From positions 372,001-436,000 of the forward strand of contig NZ_SIZW01000039.1 in NCBI RefSeq assembly GCF_009866805.1: 64,000 nucleotides of DNA, in the 5' to 3' direction. Position 1 is the first letter of the stretch, and each line of letters opens with the position of its first letter. Under the pieces are notes generated by a model. That model worked only from the letters and a program-made list of their open reading frames with translations. It made no database searches and was not told where the DNA came from. This document shows positions 24,392 to 32,471 of this stretch, in pieces. Position numbers and translations under genes: made by a program. The DNA comes from Schauerella aestuarii. Its GTDB lineage: Bacteria; Pseudomonadota; Gammaproteobacteria; Burkholderiales; Burkholderiaceae_B.

Positions 24392-26161
24392 ATGGATAGT
24401 CCGGCGCCCATGACTGCGGCCAACGCCTTGCGCGTTGCCGTGGGCCAGTGCACGTCCGCCGGCAGGAAAGCCACCAATCAGGACTTTCACGGCGCCTGCA
24501 TCCCTAGGGAACCGCTTCTCGGGGTAAAGGGGATCGCCTTCGCGCTGGCCGATGGCATCAGCAGCAGCACCGTCAGCCACATCGCCAGCGAGACTGCGGT
24601 CGCGGGTTTTCTGGAGGATTACTACAGCACTCCCGAGACCTGGTCGGTGAAGAAGTCGGCGCAGCAGGTGCTGGCCGCGACCAATGCCTGGCTGCATGCG
24701 CAGACCCGGCAGGGGCCGCACCGCTACGACGCCGATCGCGGTTATGTGTGCACGATGAGCGTGATGGTGCTGAAGTCGGCCACGGCGCATATCCTGCACG
24801 TGGGCGATACACGCATCTATCGGCTGCGCGAGGGCGTGCTGCAGCAACTCACCGACGATCATCGCGTCTGGGTCTCGCGCGACAGGAGCCATCTGGGGCG
24901 TGCGTTGGGTTTCGCACCCCATCTCGAACTGGACTATCAGACGCAGTCCTTGGCGCCGGGCGACGTGTTCCTGCTGGCCACCGACGGGGTGTATGAGCAT
25001 GTGACGGCTGAGGCGATCGTCGATGCGTTGACCTGTGCGCCTGACGTGACGCCCGCAGCGCCGGAAGGGCTGGATCGCGCAGCGCAGCGGTTGGTGACGC
25101 TGGCGTATGAGGCGGGGAGCGACGATAACCTGACGGTCCAGCTCGTGCGTGTCGACGCCGTACCGAGCCGTCAGCCTGACGAGATCGCGGCCTATGCAGG
25201 GGCCCTGCCGTGCCCGCCCTTGCAGCGGGACGGCGCTGAATTCGACGGCTTCAGAATCGTGCGGGAACTGCGCGCCAGCTATCGCAGCCACGTGTATCTG
25301 GCGCACGATATCGACACGGACACACCCGTGGTGCTCAAGATCCCGTCGCTGGATCAGCGGCACGATCCGGCCTACCTCGAACGGCTGCTGACGGAAGAGT
25401 GGATTGCACGCCGCATCGACAGCCGTCATGTGGTGCGCGCCTGGCCGCGCGTCCGCGAGCGGCAGTTTCTGTATATCGCCAGCGAATACATCGATGGGAT
25501 CACGTTGACGCAGTGGATGCACCAGCATCCCGCGCCGGCGCTGGCGCAAGTGCTGCCCATCATCGAGCAGATCGCGCGCGGCCTGCAGGCGTTTCATCGG
25601 CTCGAGATCGTTCATCAGGATCTGCGGCCCGACAACGTGTTGATCGACCGCAAGGGCGTCGTCAAGATCATTGACTTGGGATCGATCCAGGTGGCCGGTA
25701 TCGCCGAGCTCGCGCGCGACGGCGAACGCAGCGACATTCTCGGTACCGCGCAATACAGCGCACCGGAATACTTCCTGGGCGAGTCGGGCACGTCGCGATC
25801 GGACATCTTTTCGCTCGGTGTGATGGCCTATCAGATGCTGTCGGGGCGCCTGCCGTATGGCACGAGTGTCGCGCGTGCGCGTAGTCGCGCGGCGCAGCTT
25901 AAACTGGCGTATGTCTCGGTTGTCGGTCATGATCGCGACATCCCGGCCTGGATCGACCGTGTGCTCAGTCGTGCGTTGCACCCCGATCCACAGGCGCGTT
26001 ACCAGGAGCTTTCCGAGTTGACGTATGACTTGCGCCACCCCGATACACTTGCCACGCGTGGCGACCGCCTGCCCCTTATCGAGCGCCATCCTGTCGCTTT
26101 CTGGAAAGGCCTGTGCCTGATCCTCGTCATCGTGATCGCGGTCATGGCCGCCCGGCAATAG
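24392..26161 (+). CDS. Bifunctional PP2C phosphatase / Ser-Thr protein kinase, membrane-anchored
   Basis: 589 residues. Residues about 15-250 are a PP2C-type phosphatase with ATNQDFHG, IAFALADGISSS, HVGDTRIYRL, LLATDGVYEHV and GSDDNLTVQLV, which supply the metal-binding aspartates. From about 283 a Hanks-type kinase follows: VVLKIPS lysine, HQDLRPDNVL with catalytic D410 (HQD in place of HRD), DLGSIQ in place of DFG, and an APEYFLGE activation end. One C-terminal helix (about 567-585) anchors it to the inner membrane. It is 24 bases after nirC and 12 before nasR. Such fusions are known beside nitrate/nitrite transport genes, but their target is unknown. Confidence 0.92.
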   Translation: MDSPAPMTAANALRVAVGQCTSAGRKATNQDFHGACIPREPLLGVKGIAFALADGISSSTVSHIASETAVAGFLEDYYSTPETWSVKKSAQQVLAATNAWLHAQTRQGPHRYDADRGYVCTMSVMVLKSATAHILHVGDTRIYRLREGVLQQLTDDHRVWVSRDRSHLGRALGFAPHLELDYQTQSLAPGDVFLLATDGVYEHVTAEAIVDALTCAPDVTPAAPEGLDRAAQRLVTLAYEAGSDDNLTVQLVRVDAVPSRQPDEIAAYAGALPCPPLQRDGAEFDGFRIVRELRASYRSHVYLAHDIDTDTPVVLKIPSLDQRHDPAYLERLLTEEWIARRIDSRHVVRAWPRVRERQFLYIASEYIDGITLTQWMHQHPAPALAQVLPIIEQIARGLQAFHRLEIVHQDLRPDNVLIDRKGVVKIIDLGSIQVAGIAELARDGERSDILGTAQYSAPEYFLGESGTSRSDIFSLGVMAYQMLSGRLPYGTSVARARSRAAQLKLAYVSVVGHDRDIPAWIDRVLSRALHPDPQARYQELSELTYDLRHPDTLATRGDRLPLIERHPVAFWKGLCLILVIVIAVMAARQ

Positions 26162-26173
26162 AGGGCGTGCGGC

Positions 26174-27436
26174 ATGGCTAAGGACCGCATGGCGTCGACG
26201 CTGCGTTTTCTGCTGGCGGCCCGCCGCAGCGAGTTGCATGGTCTCGAAGTGCTGGCGAGCACCTGTGAACTCGTGGTGCTGGTGAGCGCGTTGGTGCATG
26301 CCTTGCAGAAAGAGCGCGGCTATTCAAACCTGTATCTCTACGGCGCCGACGAGCAGCCGCTGGCCGCGCTGACCGGCTTGAGCCGCGACGCCATCGAGGT
26401 GGAAGAAGGGGTGCGGCGGTTTCTCGACGCGTTGGAGTCGGACGCTGCCCGAAGCGCCGAGAAGGCGCGCCTGCTCAATTGCGTGGCCCATGCGCTCTTT
26501 CGGCTCGATGAGCTGCCCGATATGCGCCGCCGGCTGCGCGATCGGCGCATCCCTGCCGAGGAGGCGAATGCCGCGTTCACGCGTTTGATCGGGAGTCTGC
26601 TGGCGGTGGTTTTCGAAGCGGCGGATTCCGCGTTGGATCCTGGCGTGACGCGCATCCTCGTGGCGCTGCTCAACTTCATGCAGGGCAAGGAACTGAGCGG
26701 CCAGGAGCGCGCGTGCGGTGTGATCGGCTATCGCGCGGGATACTTCACCGATGCGATGAAAGCGCGCATGCAGGCATTGGACGCCAGCCAGGCGCGCTGC
26801 TTCGATGTATTCGCGCAATACGCGCCCGACGAGGCGCTGGCCGGTTGGTCGACACTCGCGCCGTTGGCGCAGCCGGTCGTGCAGATGCGCGCGATGGCGC
26901 GCAACACCTCGGACGCGCACAGGGTGGATGGCGGATTGGCCGAGTTGTGGTTCGACGTCTGCACGCAGCGTATGGATGCCATGCGCGCGGTTGAAAGCAC
27001 ATTGGCCACCGCGCTGGCGCTGCAGTGCGACAAGCGCATCGCCGAAACACGCGAGGAAATGGACAACCGGCGCCTGCTGCTCGAGCGTTTTGCCGAGCAC
27101 GCCAGCGGCAAGACGACGAGCATGCTCTTCAATGTGCAGGGGAGGGTGGTCGATGTGCCGCCGTCGGACGGCGTCGGCCAGGACATGGAGCGCTCGATTC
27201 TGGACGTGATGCGCGAACAGACGCTGCACATGCAGCGTTCCGAAGAGGCGCTGGCCGCCGTGCGCACCGCGCTGGACGAGCGCAAGCGCATCGAGAAAGC
27301 GAAGTGGCTGCTGGTCAGCCGCTACGCGCTGAGCGAACAAGCTGCCCACGAACGCATGCAGAAGGCCGCGATGGACGGCGGCATGTCGTTCGGCGAGGTG
27401 GCGCGGCAGATTCTGGCCGAGCTCGGCGAGCGCTGA
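26174..27436 (+). CDS. nasR: NIT-ANTAR nitrate/nitrite-responsive antiterminator (NasR-like)
   Basis: 420 residues. The bulk (about 35-300) matches the NIT nitrate/nitrite-sensing domain: helices with LVHALQKERGYSNLYL, GVIGYRAGYFTDAM and a QVVQMRAM-like PVVQMRAMARN. The C-terminal 60 residues are an ANTAR RNA-binding domain: LDERKRIEKAKWLLVSRY, then EQAAHERMQKAAMDGGMSFGEVARQIL. In Klebsiella NasR binds the nasF leader RNA when nitrate or nitrite is bound and prevents terminator formation. Being last in an operon that starts with a leader terminator, this protein is the obvious candidate controller of its own operon. Length and domain order match NasR (about 390-400). Confidence 0.9.
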   Translation: MAKDRMASTLRFLLAARRSELHGLEVLASTCELVVLVSALVHALQKERGYSNLYLYGADEQPLAALTGLSRDAIEVEEGVRRFLDALESDAARSAEKARLLNCVAHALFRLDELPDMRRRLRDRRIPAEEANAAFTRLIGSLLAVVFEAADSALDPGVTRILVALLNFMQGKELSGQERACGVIGYRAGYFTDAMKARMQALDASQARCFDVFAQYAPDEALAGWSTLAPLAQPVVQMRAMARNTSDAHRVDGGLAELWFDVCTQRMDAMRAVESTLATALALQCDKRIAETREEMDNRRLLLERFAEHASGKTTSMLFNVQGRVVDVPPSDGVGQDMERSILDVMREQTLHMQRSEEALAAVRTALDERKRIEKAKWLLVSRYALSEQAAHERMQKAAMDGGMSFGEVARQILAELGER

Positions 27437-27456
27437 TCTCCGATCGATGACCTGAT

Positions 27457-27532
27457 TCCCGATCCCAAGTCCCGAGTCCCGAGTCCCGAGTCCCGCACCC
27501 CGCGCCCCGCATCGCGAATCCCGAATTCTGAA
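27457..27532. repeat. Heptanucleotide tandem repeat, about eleven units
   Basis: From 27457 the sequence advances in steps of seven with consensus TCCCGAG; three units (27470-27490) are perfect TCCCGAG, with TCCCGCA, CCCCGCG, TCGCGAA and TCCCGAA variants following. The array begins 21 bases after the nasR stop and ends about 145 bases before the next gene. It is not a coding repeat, because no gene covers it. Confidence 0.85.
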
Positions 27533-27676
27533 ACCTGAACGCCGAGCTATGCGCACGGGCGCAAATCACGTTTGCGTGTAACGGGGCTTCCGACCGCCGC
27601 GCAATCTGCTTATAGTCATCTGCATAACACCGGGGGCCGCGCTGTGATCGCGCTCCCACGCGGCAGGAGACGGCCA

Positions 27677-28366
27677 GTGGATGACGAACGTTTTACATGT
27701 GTGGATGGCGATCGCCTCGACACGGCGACAGCCTATCGGCTGCTCGTGGGATGCGTGGTGCCACGGCCCGTGGCCTGGATTACCACTATCGATGAAGCGG
27801 GGCGGGTAAACGCCGCACCTTTCAGTTCTTACAACTACGTGGCAACGAGCCCGCCGATGCTGGCCATCAACATCGCGGCGCGCGCCAGCGACGGTGCGAT
27901 CAAGGACACGGCGCGCAACATCATGGCCACCCGCGAGTTCGTGGTCAACGTGGCCACCGAATCCAGTCTGGAAGTCATGCACCGCAGCGCGGCGGAATAT
28001 CCGCCGGGCGTGAGCGAAACGGATGCGCTGGATATCGCCTTGCTGAAAAGTCGCCATGTGCGGGTGCCGCGCATTGCACAGTCGCCTGTCCAAATGGAGT
28101 GCCGACTCGATCAGGCGGTGGTGCTGGGCACCGGCGTCAATACGCTTTATATCGGCGAGGTCGTCGCCTTTCATCTGTCGTCCGAGGTGTATGACGGCAG
28201 CCGCGTCGATTCTGATTCGATGCGCCCGATTGCACGCCTGGGCGGCCCGTACTATGCGGGGTTGGGCGAGATTTTCCTGCGGCCCATGCTGCAGAAGCCG
28301 CCCGGCGCGGAAGGCTGGGCACCTCCCGCGGGCGCGACCGACGCCTCCCGCGGGCGGGATCGATAA
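27677..28366 (+). CDS. Flavin reductase-like protein (FMN-binding split barrel)
   Basis: 229 residues from GTG with CAGGAGA seven bases upstream; longer in-frame starts add arginine-rich sequence without family match. The flavin-binding core is VVPRPVAWITTIDEAGRVNAAPFSSYNYV at about 23-51, containing the RPxAWITT and NxAPFSxY motifs, then ARNIMATREFVVNV. These proteins reduce FMN with NAD(P)H for two-component monooxygenases, or simply bind flavin. No monooxygenase gene is adjacent, so the partner is elsewhere. It may be co-transcribed with the Bug receptor downstream, although the 193-base gap has repeats. Confidence 0.88.
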   Translation: MDDERFTCVDGDRLDTATAYRLLVGCVVPRPVAWITTIDEAGRVNAAPFSSYNYVATSPPMLAINIAARASDGAIKDTARNIMATREFVVNVATESSLEVMHRSAAEYPPGVSETDALDIALLKSRHVRVPRIAQSPVQMECRLDQAVVLGTGVNTLYIGEVVAFHLSSEVYDGSRVDSDSMRPIARLGGPYYAGLGEIFLRPMLQKPPGAEGWAPPAGATDASRGRDR

Positions 28367-28391
28367 GTCCGGTTTCAGCAATCCAATACCC

Positions 28392-28454
28392 CGATATCGC
28401 CTAAGTCGGTCGATATCCCTTAAGCGCTATTCCTTAATCGCTATCCCCGAAGGC
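28392..28454. repeat. Degenerate 14-bp repeat cluster
   Basis: Four related 14-base segments: CGATATCGCCTAAG (28392-28405), CGATATCCCTTAAG (28411-28424), CTATTCCTTAATCG (28427-28440) and CTATCCCCGAAGGC (28441-28454), separated by 5, 2 and 0 bases. The first two are strongly alike; the last two are weaker. They lie between the flavin reductase and Bug receptor genes. Confidence 0.5.
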
Positions 28455-28559
28455 CTTGTCCCGTTTCCTGTACGAACCGGCAGCGGCGCGCGGTCGCGTG
28501 CGGCCGACTGCCGTCCACTGCGGCAGTTGGGGATGGCCCGATTGATCTGGAGACATGCC

Positions 28560-29540
28560 ATGCGTGCGTTCTTTCGTTCTGTTGTCAGCGCCGCCTTGAT
28601 CGGCGCCTCGTTGGGGGGTGCGCCGGCGATGGCGGCCGACGCGTCCTTCCCCACGCATCCGCTTACGCTCGTCAACCCGTATGCGGCCGGCGGCCCGGCC
28701 GATGTGCTGGCGCGAGCGCTGGCCCGGGCGCTGGAAGAGCGGCTGAAGCAACCCGTCATTGTCGAGAACAAGGCCGGCGGCGCGGCCACGATCGGCACCG
28801 GATTCGTGGCCCGCGCCAAACCCGACGGATATACGCTGCTGATGGGGACGTCTGCGGGTCATGTGGTCACGCCCTTGATGCAAACCACGCCCTATGACGG
28901 AGTGGCCGACTTTTCCTTCATCGGGATCGTCGCCAATCAACCCAATGTGCTGGTGGTCAATGCAACGGTGGGCGTGGATAGCCTGGAAGGCCTGGTGGCG
29001 CTCGCCAAGAAGGCGCCGGGTACGCTGAACTACGCGTCGGCGGGTACGGGGGGCGCGACGCATCTGGGGGCCGAGGCGTTTCTGCAGAAGGCCGGGTTGC
29101 GCATTACCCATGTGCCTTATCCCGGTGCCTCGCCGGCGCTGAAAGATCTGCTGGGCGGCCAAGTGCAATTGGGCATGCTCAACCTCGCGGCCACGTTGCC
29201 TTTCATCGAACAAGGCAAGTTGCGGGCGCTGGCGTATGGCGGCCCGAAGCGTGCAACGGCATTGCCCCAAGTGCCCACATTGGCCGAGGCCGGCTACGGC
29301 GGCACGGAGGTCTCGACGTGGTACAGCCTGGCCGCGCCGAAAGGCACGCCGACGCAGGCGATCGAGGTGCTGCGCGAGGCCGTGAGTGCGATTCAGGCCA
29401 CGCCCGCGTGGCAGCAATTTCTGGATAACCAGGGCGCCGAGCGCATGAGCCTCTCCCCGGCGCAAACCACTGAGTTCGTCCGTCGCGACCAGGCGGCGAT
29501 GACGACCCTGCTGGGCTCCCTGAACCTACTCGCGAAGTAG
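28560..29540 (+). CDS. Bug-family periplasmic receptor
   Basis: 326 residues from ATG at 28560 (GGAGA eight bases upstream), with a signal peptide cleaved after AMA (residue 25). Family pieces: HPLTLVNPYAAGGPADVLARAL, ENKAGGAATIG, KPDGYTLLMGTSAG, RITHVPYPGASPALKDLLGGQ and QVPTLAEAGY. The usual VPYKG hinge is VPYPG here. Its last 15 bases overlap the end of the convergent 2-hydroxyacid dehydrogenase gene. Nearest partner genes are the flavin reductase upstream; no regulator adjoins it on this strand. Confidence 0.92.
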   Translation: MRAFFRSVVSAALIGASLGGAPAMAADASFPTHPLTLVNPYAAGGPADVLARALARALEERLKQPVIVENKAGGAATIGTGFVARAKPDGYTLLMGTSAGHVVTPLMQTTPYDGVADFSFIGIVANQPNVLVVNATVGVDSLEGLVALAKKAPGTLNYASAGTGGATHLGAEAFLQKAGLRITHVPYPGASPALKDLLGGQVQLGMLNLAATLPFIEQGKLRALAYGGPKRATALPQVPTLAEAGYGGTEVSTWYSLAAPKGTPTQAIEVLREAVSAIQATPAWQQFLDNQGAERMSLSPAQTTEFVRRDQAAMTTLLGSLNLLAK

Positions 29541-30524
29541 CCCGGCAGCCTCACGGCGCGCCAGTTCGCGAAGAAACATCTGCAGCACGCGCTCTCGATT
29601 GCCTGACGAATGACCCGAGCTGTGCGGCGTGGCGATGACGTTGTCGAGGCGCCAGAGCGGCGAATCCGCGGGCAACGGCTCTTGCTCGAAGACGTCGAGA
29701 TACGCGCCGGCCAGACGCCCGTGCGTCAAGGCGTCGATCAACGCCGCCTCGTCCACTACCGTGCCACGCGACACATTGATCAGATGGGCATGCGCGGGCA
29801 GCCGCGCCAGGGCTTCGGCATCGATCAGCCGAAGTGTGGCGTCGCTGATCGGGCACGCCAGGATCAACCAATCGGCGTCCGCCAGCAGCGTGCCGACGGC
29901 GTCATACGCGACCGTGATGTCTGCGCCTTGCGCCGCCCGGCTGGCGTCGTGCCGCGCCACGCGCACCCGCACTGCCAAGGCCTGAAGCACCTGCGCGATG
30001 TGCTGGCCGATCGCGCCCCAGCCCACGATGACCGCCACCTGGCCGTCGAGATCGCGTGGCGGCGCCTGCTCGAAGGGCGGCAGCCAACGGGCCTCGCGCT
30101 GCGCCGCCATGAAGCGGGGCAGATGTCGCGACAAGGCCAGCACGCCGCCCAGCGCCATCTGAGCCACCGAACGCGCGTTGTGACCGGCCGAATTCGTGAC
30201 GGTGACGCCGCGAGCCTGCAGGTCGATATAGATCGGGCGGTCGAGACCGGCTGAATGGATGTGGACCCACTGCAAGTGCGGTGCGTGCAGAAGTGCCTCG
30301 TAATACATCGCGGTGTCGGGCTTGACGTCGAATTTCGTCGAGGCGCCCGTGATATCGCGCGAAACGAAGCCGATCTCGGCATCGGGTTGCGGTGCCTCGG
30401 GGGTGGGATGCACGAAGGTATACGTGCCGCACACGCCCGCCTGCGGCATGCGCTGCCGCAATTCGGCGGCCGTGACCGGCGAACAAAGTATGCGTATCGC
30501 CGTGGAGGCGCCCGGATCGTTCAT
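29526..30524 (-). CDS. D-isomer-specific 2-hydroxyacid dehydrogenase
   Basis: 332 residues from MNDPGASTAIRIL; the ATG overlaps the stop of the upstream Bug gene as ATGA, so the extended start 12 codons earlier is unlikely. The NAD-binding loop is VIVGWGAIGQHIAQVL; catalytic positions appear as Arg in LINVSRGTVVDEAAL, Glu in YLDVFEQEPLPADSPLW and a His in ATPHSSGHSSG. It is last in the tcuR-led minus-strand cluster and probably handles a 2-oxo or 2-hydroxy acid made in that pathway. Substrate unknown. Confidence 0.9.
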   Translation of the reverse strand: MNDPGASTAIRILCSPVTAAELRQRMPQAGVCGTYTFVHPTPEAPQPDAEIGFVSRDITGASTKFDVKPDTAMYYEALLHAPHLQWVHIHSAGLDRPIYIDLQARGVTVTNSAGHNARSVAQMALGGVLALSRHLPRFMAAQREARWLPPFEQAPPRDLDGQVAVIVGWGAIGQHIAQVLQALAVRVRVARHDASRAAQGADITVAYDAVGTLLADADWLILACPISDATLRLIDAEALARLPAHAHLINVSRGTVVDEAALIDALTHGRLAGAYLDVFEQEPLPADSPLWRLDNVIATPHSSGHSSGNRERVLQMFLRELARREAAGLLRE

Positions 30525-31528
30525 TGCGCGATACCCATTTTCTTCACCACACTTTCCCATTTCTTTTGTTCGGCCTGGGTAAATCGTGCGAAATCTTCAG
30601 GCGTACCGCCCACGGGATCGGCCCCTTCGCTGATCATCTGCGTCTTCAATGCGGGCAGCGCTTGATTGACCCCGGCATTGATCTTTGCGATGACCTCGGG
30701 CGGCGTGCCCTTGGGCGCAAAAAAACCAAACCATGATCCGGCGTCGAAATCCGGGAAGCCCTGATCGGCGACCGTCGGCGTATCCGGCAACGACGCCGAG
30801 CGCGCCTTGCTGCTTACCGCCAGCGCGCGCAACTTGCCCGCCTTGATATGACCGATCACCGACGGAATCGTCGCAAACATGAAGGTCACGCGTGAGGCCA
30901 GCAGATCGTTCAAGGCATCCGCACCCTTGTACGGCACATGCGTGGCATTCACGCCCAATTTGTCCATCAACATATAGCCCGATAAATGCGAGGACGTACC
31001 CACGCCGGTTGAAGCATAGTTCAACGTGCCGGACGGCGCCTTCTTCGCATAAGCCAGAAATTCCTCGATGGTCTTCACCGGCAGGTCGGCCGGCACGACC
31101 AGTACGTTGGGCACGTTGGCGATCTGCACGATCGGCATGAGGTCGGTGAGCGGGTTGTAGTTGAGCTTGTACATCGACTGATTGACGGCGATGGGGCCCA
31201 CCGAATTGACGATGAGCGTGTAGCCGTCGGGCGGGGAGCGCACCACATATTCCGTGCCGATATTGCCGCCCGCGCCGGGTCGATTCTCCACCACGAATGT
31301 GGACTTGAACGCTTGCCCCATCTGGTTGCTCACGGCGCGGGTGAGGGTATCGGTGGTGCCGCCCGCCGTGAACGCCACCACCACCTTCACGGATCTGTCG
31401 GGATAGGCCTGAGCGTGGGCGGCACCGATGCCGCCGCATGTCACAGCGGCCATAATCACGAAGCGGGGTAGGGCACGAAACATCCTGGCGCGTGCACGCG
31501 TGTGGGGTCCTGCCTTGGCATCAAGCAT
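30521..31528 (-). CDS. Bug-family periplasmic receptor
   Basis: 335 residues, with AGGAG seven bases before ATG. It has a long positively charged n-region (residues 1-18), a hydrophobic core and AHA cleavage near residue 39; a shorter start at MFRALPRF is possible but its Shine-Dalgarno is too close. Markers: RSVKVVVAFTAGGTTDTLTRAV, NRPGAGGNIGTEYV, NATHVPYKGADALNDLL. It lies between the class II aldolase and the 2-hydroxyacid dehydrogenase in the same orientation, and overlaps the latter's start by four bases. It is one of two Bug receptors in this single cluster. Confidence 0.92.
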   Translation of the reverse strand: MLDAKAGPHTRARARMFRALPRFVIMAAVTCGGIGAAHAQAYPDRSVKVVVAFTAGGTTDTLTRAVSNQMGQAFKSTFVVENRPGAGGNIGTEYVVRSPPDGYTLIVNSVGPIAVNQSMYKLNYNPLTDLMPIVQIANVPNVLVVPADLPVKTIEEFLAYAKKAPSGTLNYASTGVGTSSHLSGYMLMDKLGVNATHVPYKGADALNDLLASRVTFMFATIPSVIGHIKAGKLRALAVSSKARSASLPDTPTVADQGFPDFDAGSWFGFFAPKGTPPEVIAKINAGVNQALPALKTQMISEGADPVGGTPEDFARFTQAEQKKWESVVKKMGIAQ

Positions 31529-31575
31529 GTTTGTCTCCTGATCGTTTTTATGAACGGCGTACTGTTGGACGACGC

Positions 31576-31626
31576 TTCGGACTACGTTCTTCGACTACGG
31601 GTTTCGACTACGATCTTCAACTGCGT
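31576..31626. repeat. Four degenerate ~13-bp tandem repeats
   Basis: TTCGGACTACGTTC (31576), TTCGACTACGGGT (31590), TTCGACTACGATC (31603) and TTCAACTGCGT (31616), then a weak TTCGATCGCG. Unit length is 14, 13, 13 and 11. The array sits in the gap between the aldolase stop (31637) and the Bug gene start (31528) within the minus-strand operon. Confidence 0.7.
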
Positions 31627-31636
31627 TTCGATCGCG

Positions 31637-32434
31637 TCAATCCCGATAGCTGGGATCGATGCGGTCGAGTTTGCGCAACAACGCCGGCCACTCCATCACG
31701 CCATAAGGGCGGCGGGTGCCGGGCTGATAGTTGTTCCAGGTTTCTTCGAGTACGGCGGCGGGCACCGGCATCAATGGGCGTTGCGTCGCCTGCGCCGCCA
31801 ACTGCGCGCGGCATGCCAGTTCCAGGCGATGCATCCAGTTGAACGCCTCACCCACGGTGCGGCCTACCGTCATCACGCCGTGGTTGCGCAGAATCAGGGC
31901 TTCGCCCTGGCCCAGATCCTCGAGCAGGGAAGCCTGCTCCTTGGTATCGAGCACCACGCCCTGATATGCGTGATAGCCGATCTTCAAAAAGCGCATGGCC
32001 GTCTGCGTGAGCGGCAGCAGCCCTTCTTCCAACGACGACACCGCCATCGACGCCCAACTGTGCGTGTGGATCACGCAATCCACTTCATGCCGCGCGCGGT
32101 GCACGGCGCTGTGAATCACATAGCCCGCCTTGTTGATGCCGTAGTCGAGCGGGCCGTAGTCGGGCTTGGCGAGAATGTTGCCGTCCAGATCCACCTTGAT
32201 GAGACTGGACGCCGTGATCTCTTCGTACATCATGCCGTACGCGTTGATCAGAAAGGCGCCGTCTTCACCCGGTACGCGCGATGAGATGTGGTTGGCCATC
32301 ATGTCGGCCATGCCATACATCTCGACCAACCGATAGCAGGCCGCGAGATCGACGCGTGCCTGCCATTCCTCAGGCGAACATCGGTCTTTCATCGACGAAA
32401 TCTGCAAGGCATGCGGCAGGTGAGCGGAAGTCAT
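31637..32434 (-). CDS. Class II aldolase/adducin-family protein
   Basis: 265 residues, the usual 215-270 range. Key motifs are ANHISSRVPGEDGAFLINAYGMMYEEITASSLIKVD (the N-terminal substrate loop, in pieces), then the zinc-binding HTHSWASMAVSS with two histidines and a later LRNHGVMTVGRTVGEAF with the third. Members cleave fuculose-1-phosphate-type sugars, or act as decarboxylases or oxygenases on other acids; subfamily here is uncertain. In an operon with two Bug receptors, TcuA/TcuB and a 2-hydroxyacid dehydrogenase it probably cleaves a product of the imported acid. GGAG precedes ATG. Confidence 0.9.
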   Translation of the reverse strand: MTSAHLPHALQISSMKDRCSPEEWQARVDLAACYRLVEMYGMADMMANHISSRVPGEDGAFLINAYGMMYEEITASSLIKVDLDGNILAKPDYGPLDYGINKAGYVIHSAVHRARHEVDCVIHTHSWASMAVSSLEEGLLPLTQTAMRFLKIGYHAYQGVVLDTKEQASLLEDLGQGEALILRNHGVMTVGRTVGEAFNWMHRLELACRAQLAAQATQRPLMPVPAAVLEETWNNYQPGTRRPYGVMEWPALLRKLDRIDPSYRD

Positions 32435-32471
32435 GGCGGCTCCTGAGGGCGAGAGGAAGGAAGAGGAAAGA

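Noticed and set aside
23564-26299. A very long open frame (over 900 codons) on the minus strand opposite nirC and the kinase gene
   Set aside because: Its translation is His/Arg/Gln-rich with no domain pattern; the plus strand has clear FNT, PP2C and kinase motifs. High G+C codon bias keeps the antisense frame open.
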